A stretch of DNA of 14,406 nt from DASUSH01 sp036375215. Its GTDB lineage: Bacteria > Actinomycetota > Thermoleophilia > Solirubrobacterales > 70-9. Location of the stretch: NCBI GenBank assembly GCA_036375215.1, contig DASUSH010000032.1:1-14406 (forward strand). Direction: 5' to 3'. Below are positions 12,874-14,406 of this stretch, in pieces (position 1 is the first letter of the stretch; each line of letters opens with the position of its first letter). A model generated the notes under the pieces. That model searched no databases, was not told where the DNA came from, and worked only from the letters and a program-made list of their open reading frames with translations. The position numbers and the translations under genes were made by a program.

Positions 12874-13464
12874 CTACGCGAGCGCCTCCGACGCCGCGGT
12901 CCGGATGACCTCCTCGGGGTCCTCCGTCGCCCGCTCGAGCTGCGCGCGGGCGGCCGGGTCGTCGATCCGGCCCAGCGAGAAGACGGCCGTGAGCCGTACC
13001 GGGGGCTGCTCGTCGCCGAGCAGCTTCGCGAGCGGCTCGACCCTCGACGGGCCGGCGGCCGTGCCGAGGGCGAGCGCGGCGATGATCCGGTCGGTGAACC
13101 GCGGGCTCGCGGCCAGCTCGCCGAGTGGGCCGAGCGCGTGCTCGTCGCCCATGCGGGCCAGGAAGGGCGCGGCCGCGGTCCGCTGCTCGTCGCTTCCAGC
13201 CTTCTGCAGGACCGTCAGGTGATCTACCGCCGGCCGGCCGACGGCGAGCATCGCGTCGACCGCGGTCTGGACCGCCTCCTCCCCGTCGGCGTCCTCGGCG
13301 GACTCGACGATCGGCGTCACCGCCTCGGCGCTGCCGAGCCGGGCGATCGCCTCCTTCGCTTCGGCGCGCCGTTCCGGGTCCGGGCCGAGCACGGCCTTCG
13401 CCAGCCCCCTGAAGTCGCGCTTGCGCTCGAGCTTCGCGACCTCAGTCGGACCGAAGAGCCCCAT
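12874..13464 (-). CDS. HEAT-repeat protein
   Basis: This is a 196-residue helical protein with about five to six HEAT/PBS-lyase-type repeats of roughly 30 residues. Each has a helix with A..AL..(L/M)G followed by a second helix, for example EAKEAIARLG, ALALGTAAG, RLTAVFSLGRIDDP and EEVIRTAASEALA. Such proteins are scaffolds for protein contacts, and some act on phycobilin or other cofactors; nothing points to a specific partner. I chose the ATG at 13464 (GLFGPTEVAKLERKRDF) because the protein-like sequence starts there. In-frame starts at 13503 and 13485 would extend further back into the upstream MORN-like gene. The ATG overlaps the end of that gene by 23 bases, so the two are likely co-transcribed, perhaps together with the glutamine synthetase gene. 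Confidence 0.85.
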   Translation of the reverse strand: MGLFGPTEVAKLERKRDFRGLAKAVLGPDPERRAEAKEAIARLGSAEAVTPIVESAEDADGEEAVQTAVDAMLAVGRPAVDHLTVLQKAGSDEQRTAAAPFLARMGDEHALGPLGELAASPRFTDRIIAALALGTAAGPSRVEPLAKLLGDEQPPVRLTAVFSLGRIDDPAARAQLERATEDPEEVIRTAASEALA

Positions 13465-13846
13465 CGCCGCGCCCAGTCTCCTCACCCGCCGGCTGCGGGT
13501 CAACCCTGACGCCCTCGATGAACCACAGCTCGCGGCCGTCGGGGTAGATCGCCGCCGGGCCGTCCTCGCGGTGGCGGAGCCCGTTCAGGTACCACTTCTC
13601 GGTCCCGTTCACGTACTCGCAGGCGGGCGCCCCCTCGCGGTGGCGGACGCCGTCGCGGTACCACTTGGTCGAGCCGTTGGCGTGGACCACTGCCGGGCCG
13701 TCCGAGCGGTGCAGGCGGCCGTGGCGGAACCATTCCTCGCGTCCGCTCGGGAAGATCCGCGCCGGCCCGTCGGCGCGGTCCAGCTCGCCGTCGGGATCGC
13801 GCCACTCGAGCACGCCCCCGGCGCTCAGGTCCGGTTCGCGCGCCAT
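13442..13846 (-). CDS. MORN-like 23-residue repeat protein
   Basis: The protein has 134 residues, of which 26-117 are four consecutive repeats of exactly 23 residues. Each repeat runs DGPA, a strand, G, then W(F/Y)xxG and HR(E/S); a half repeat precedes them (GVLEWRDPDGELDRA). This is the MORN-variant repeat seen in many phage, giant-virus and some bacterial proteins; the biochemical role of the family is not established. The third unit begins GAPA instead of DGPA and the last lacks HRE. There is no signal peptide or enzymatic motif. It sits 43 bases downstream of glutamine synthetase and overlaps the HEAT-repeat gene, so the two repeat proteins may work together. The function is unknown. Confidence 0.85.
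   Translation of the reverse strand: MAREPDLSAGGVLEWRDPDGELDRADGPARIFPSGREEWFRHGRLHRSDGPAVVHANGSTKWYRDGVRHREGAPACEYVNGTEKWYLNGLRHREDGPAAIYPDGRELWFIEGVRVDPQPAGEETGRGDGALRSD
13496..13771 (-). repeat. Four in-frame 69-base coding repeats
   Basis: The region codes for four MORN-like units of identical length (23 codons, 69 bases) without any gap between them. The DNA units are diverged but keep the codons for DGPA, W and HR, which suggests selection on the protein repeat rather than recent DNA duplication. Confidence 0.75.
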
Positions 13847-13889
13847 CGCCCCCCGGCCTACCCGGGGAGCGAGGCGGCGAACCCGAGGC

Positions 13890-14406
13890 CTACTTGATGA
13901 AGAGGATCTCCGAGTACTTCGGCAGCGGCCAGAGGTCGTCGGCGACGACCTTCTCCAGCGCGTCGGCGACCTCGCGCACCTTCGCCATCGCCGGGAGCTG
14001 GTTGTCCCGGGCGTACTCGGCCAGGTCGAGGCCCTCCTCGATCCCGTCGGGATAGACGTTGGCCTCGTCGAGCTCGCCCAGCGCGGCGACCAGGTCGTCG
14101 ACGAGCGGACGGACCTGCTCGGCCACCGCCCCGGTCTCGGCCGACCCGATCAGCGCCAGGTAGCGCAGCGCGGCCGGCAGCAGCATCGTCCGGGCGATGT
14201 CCTCGGTCGTCTCCGCCTCGATGTTGGCGCGGACGACGTACTGCTCGATCCAGACCTCGAAGCGGGACTCGAGCTCGCGGTGGTTCAGAACGTGGTACTT
14301 CTCGAACGCCTGAACCGTCTGGTCCGCGATGACCTCGGGCAGGGCATCCGGCGTGGTGCGCAGGTTCTTGAGCCCCCGCTGCTCCGCCTCGGCGTGCCAC
14401 GCCTCG
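13890..14406 (-). CDS. glnN: Glutamine synthetase type III, C-terminal part (truncated by window edge)
   Basis: The frame runs off the right edge of the window, leaving 171 C-terminal residues, so the start lies outside. The visible part matches the distinctive GSIII C-terminus: GLKNLRTTPDALP, FEKYHVLNHRELESRFEVW, QYVVRANIEAE, MLLPAALRYLALIG, and a last segment VREVADALEKVVADDLWPLP with the final residues YSEILFIK. Type III enzymes make glutamine from glutamate, ammonia and ATP as large dodecamers and are unrelated at this end to the usual GlnA. Active-site motifs lie upstream of the window and cannot be checked. An internal ATG at 14186 gives only a short open frame and is not the start. It is the first visible gene of a minus-strand group with the MORN-like and HEAT-repeat genes. 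Confidence 0.9.
   Translation of the reverse strand, partial: EAWHAEAEQRGLKNLRTTPDALPEVIADQTVQAFEKYHVLNHRELESRFEVWIEQYVVRANIEAETTEDIARTMLLPAALRYLALIGSAETGAVAEQVRPLVDDLVAALGELDEANVYPDGIEEGLDLAEYARDNQLPAMAKVREVADALEKVVADDLWPLPKYSEILFIK

Noticed and set aside
12823..13509. Plus-strand 228-codon frame opposite the HEAT-repeat gene, as a target for the small RNA promoter
   Set aside because: Its sequence is Arg/Gly/Leu-rich without a domain, while the minus strand codes for regular HEAT repeats.
13858..14400. Minus-strand 180-codon frame over the glutamine synthetase end
   Set aside because: Its translation is Arg/Gly-rich low complexity; the adjacent frame reads as GSIII with family motifs through to the window edge.

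Overview
This is a very GC-rich window with densely packed genes and strong G/C preference at third codon positions. The gene families suggest an actinobacterium, most likely a Thermoleophilia/Solirubrobacterales-type genome. That is an inference from a kinase-AAA-TPR-cyclase giant regulator, pilin-like small proteins, degenerate RTX-type secreted proteins, a stand-alone FEN exonuclease and a type III glutamine synthetase. No phage, transposase, CRISPR array, tRNA or rRNA was found.

Layout. (1) 130-4479 (-): one very large signalling protein with a zinc ribbon, a Ser/Thr kinase, an AAA-type ATPase, a TPR-like region and a class III nucleotide cyclase. (2) 4530-5688 (+): a tightly coupled set of three genes for a lipoprotein with a pilin-like domain, a cyclophilin and a small DUF2007-like protein. 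(3) 5700-6623 (-): a short-chain dehydrogenase. (4) 6702-7709 and 7850-9124 (-): two tandem paralogous secreted or anchored proteins built of RTX-like Asp/Gly repeats. (5) 9123-9986 (+): a FEN-type exonuclease, convergent with a small basic hypothetical protein (9983-10336, -). (6) 10351-11460 (+): an FUSC-family membrane protein, convergent with an alpha/beta hydrolase (11484-12428, -). (7) 12429-12873: a 445-base gap without a credible protein gene. (8) 12874-14406 (-): a HEAT-repeat protein, a protein of four exact 23-residue MORN-like repeats, and the C-terminal part of a type III glutamine synthetase that runs off the window edge.

Main points of interest. The 445-base gap contains what looks like an undescribed small RNA gene. 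A sigma70-like promoter (TGGACA, 17 bases, TAACTT) places the predicted transcription start on the first base of an 8-bp closing helix. That helix encloses a compact three-way junction whose two arms end in 7-base loops that can kiss. The kinase of the giant regulator lacks the usual beta-3 lysine and instead carries a lysine in the glycine-rich loop, at the position used by eukaryotic WNK kinases. A palindromic dispersed repeat occurs twice, both times at gene 3' ends; the two copies differ mainly by a 15-bp segment that completes a perfect 28-bp palindrome. All functional statements come from reading motifs by eye; no database search or folding program was run.
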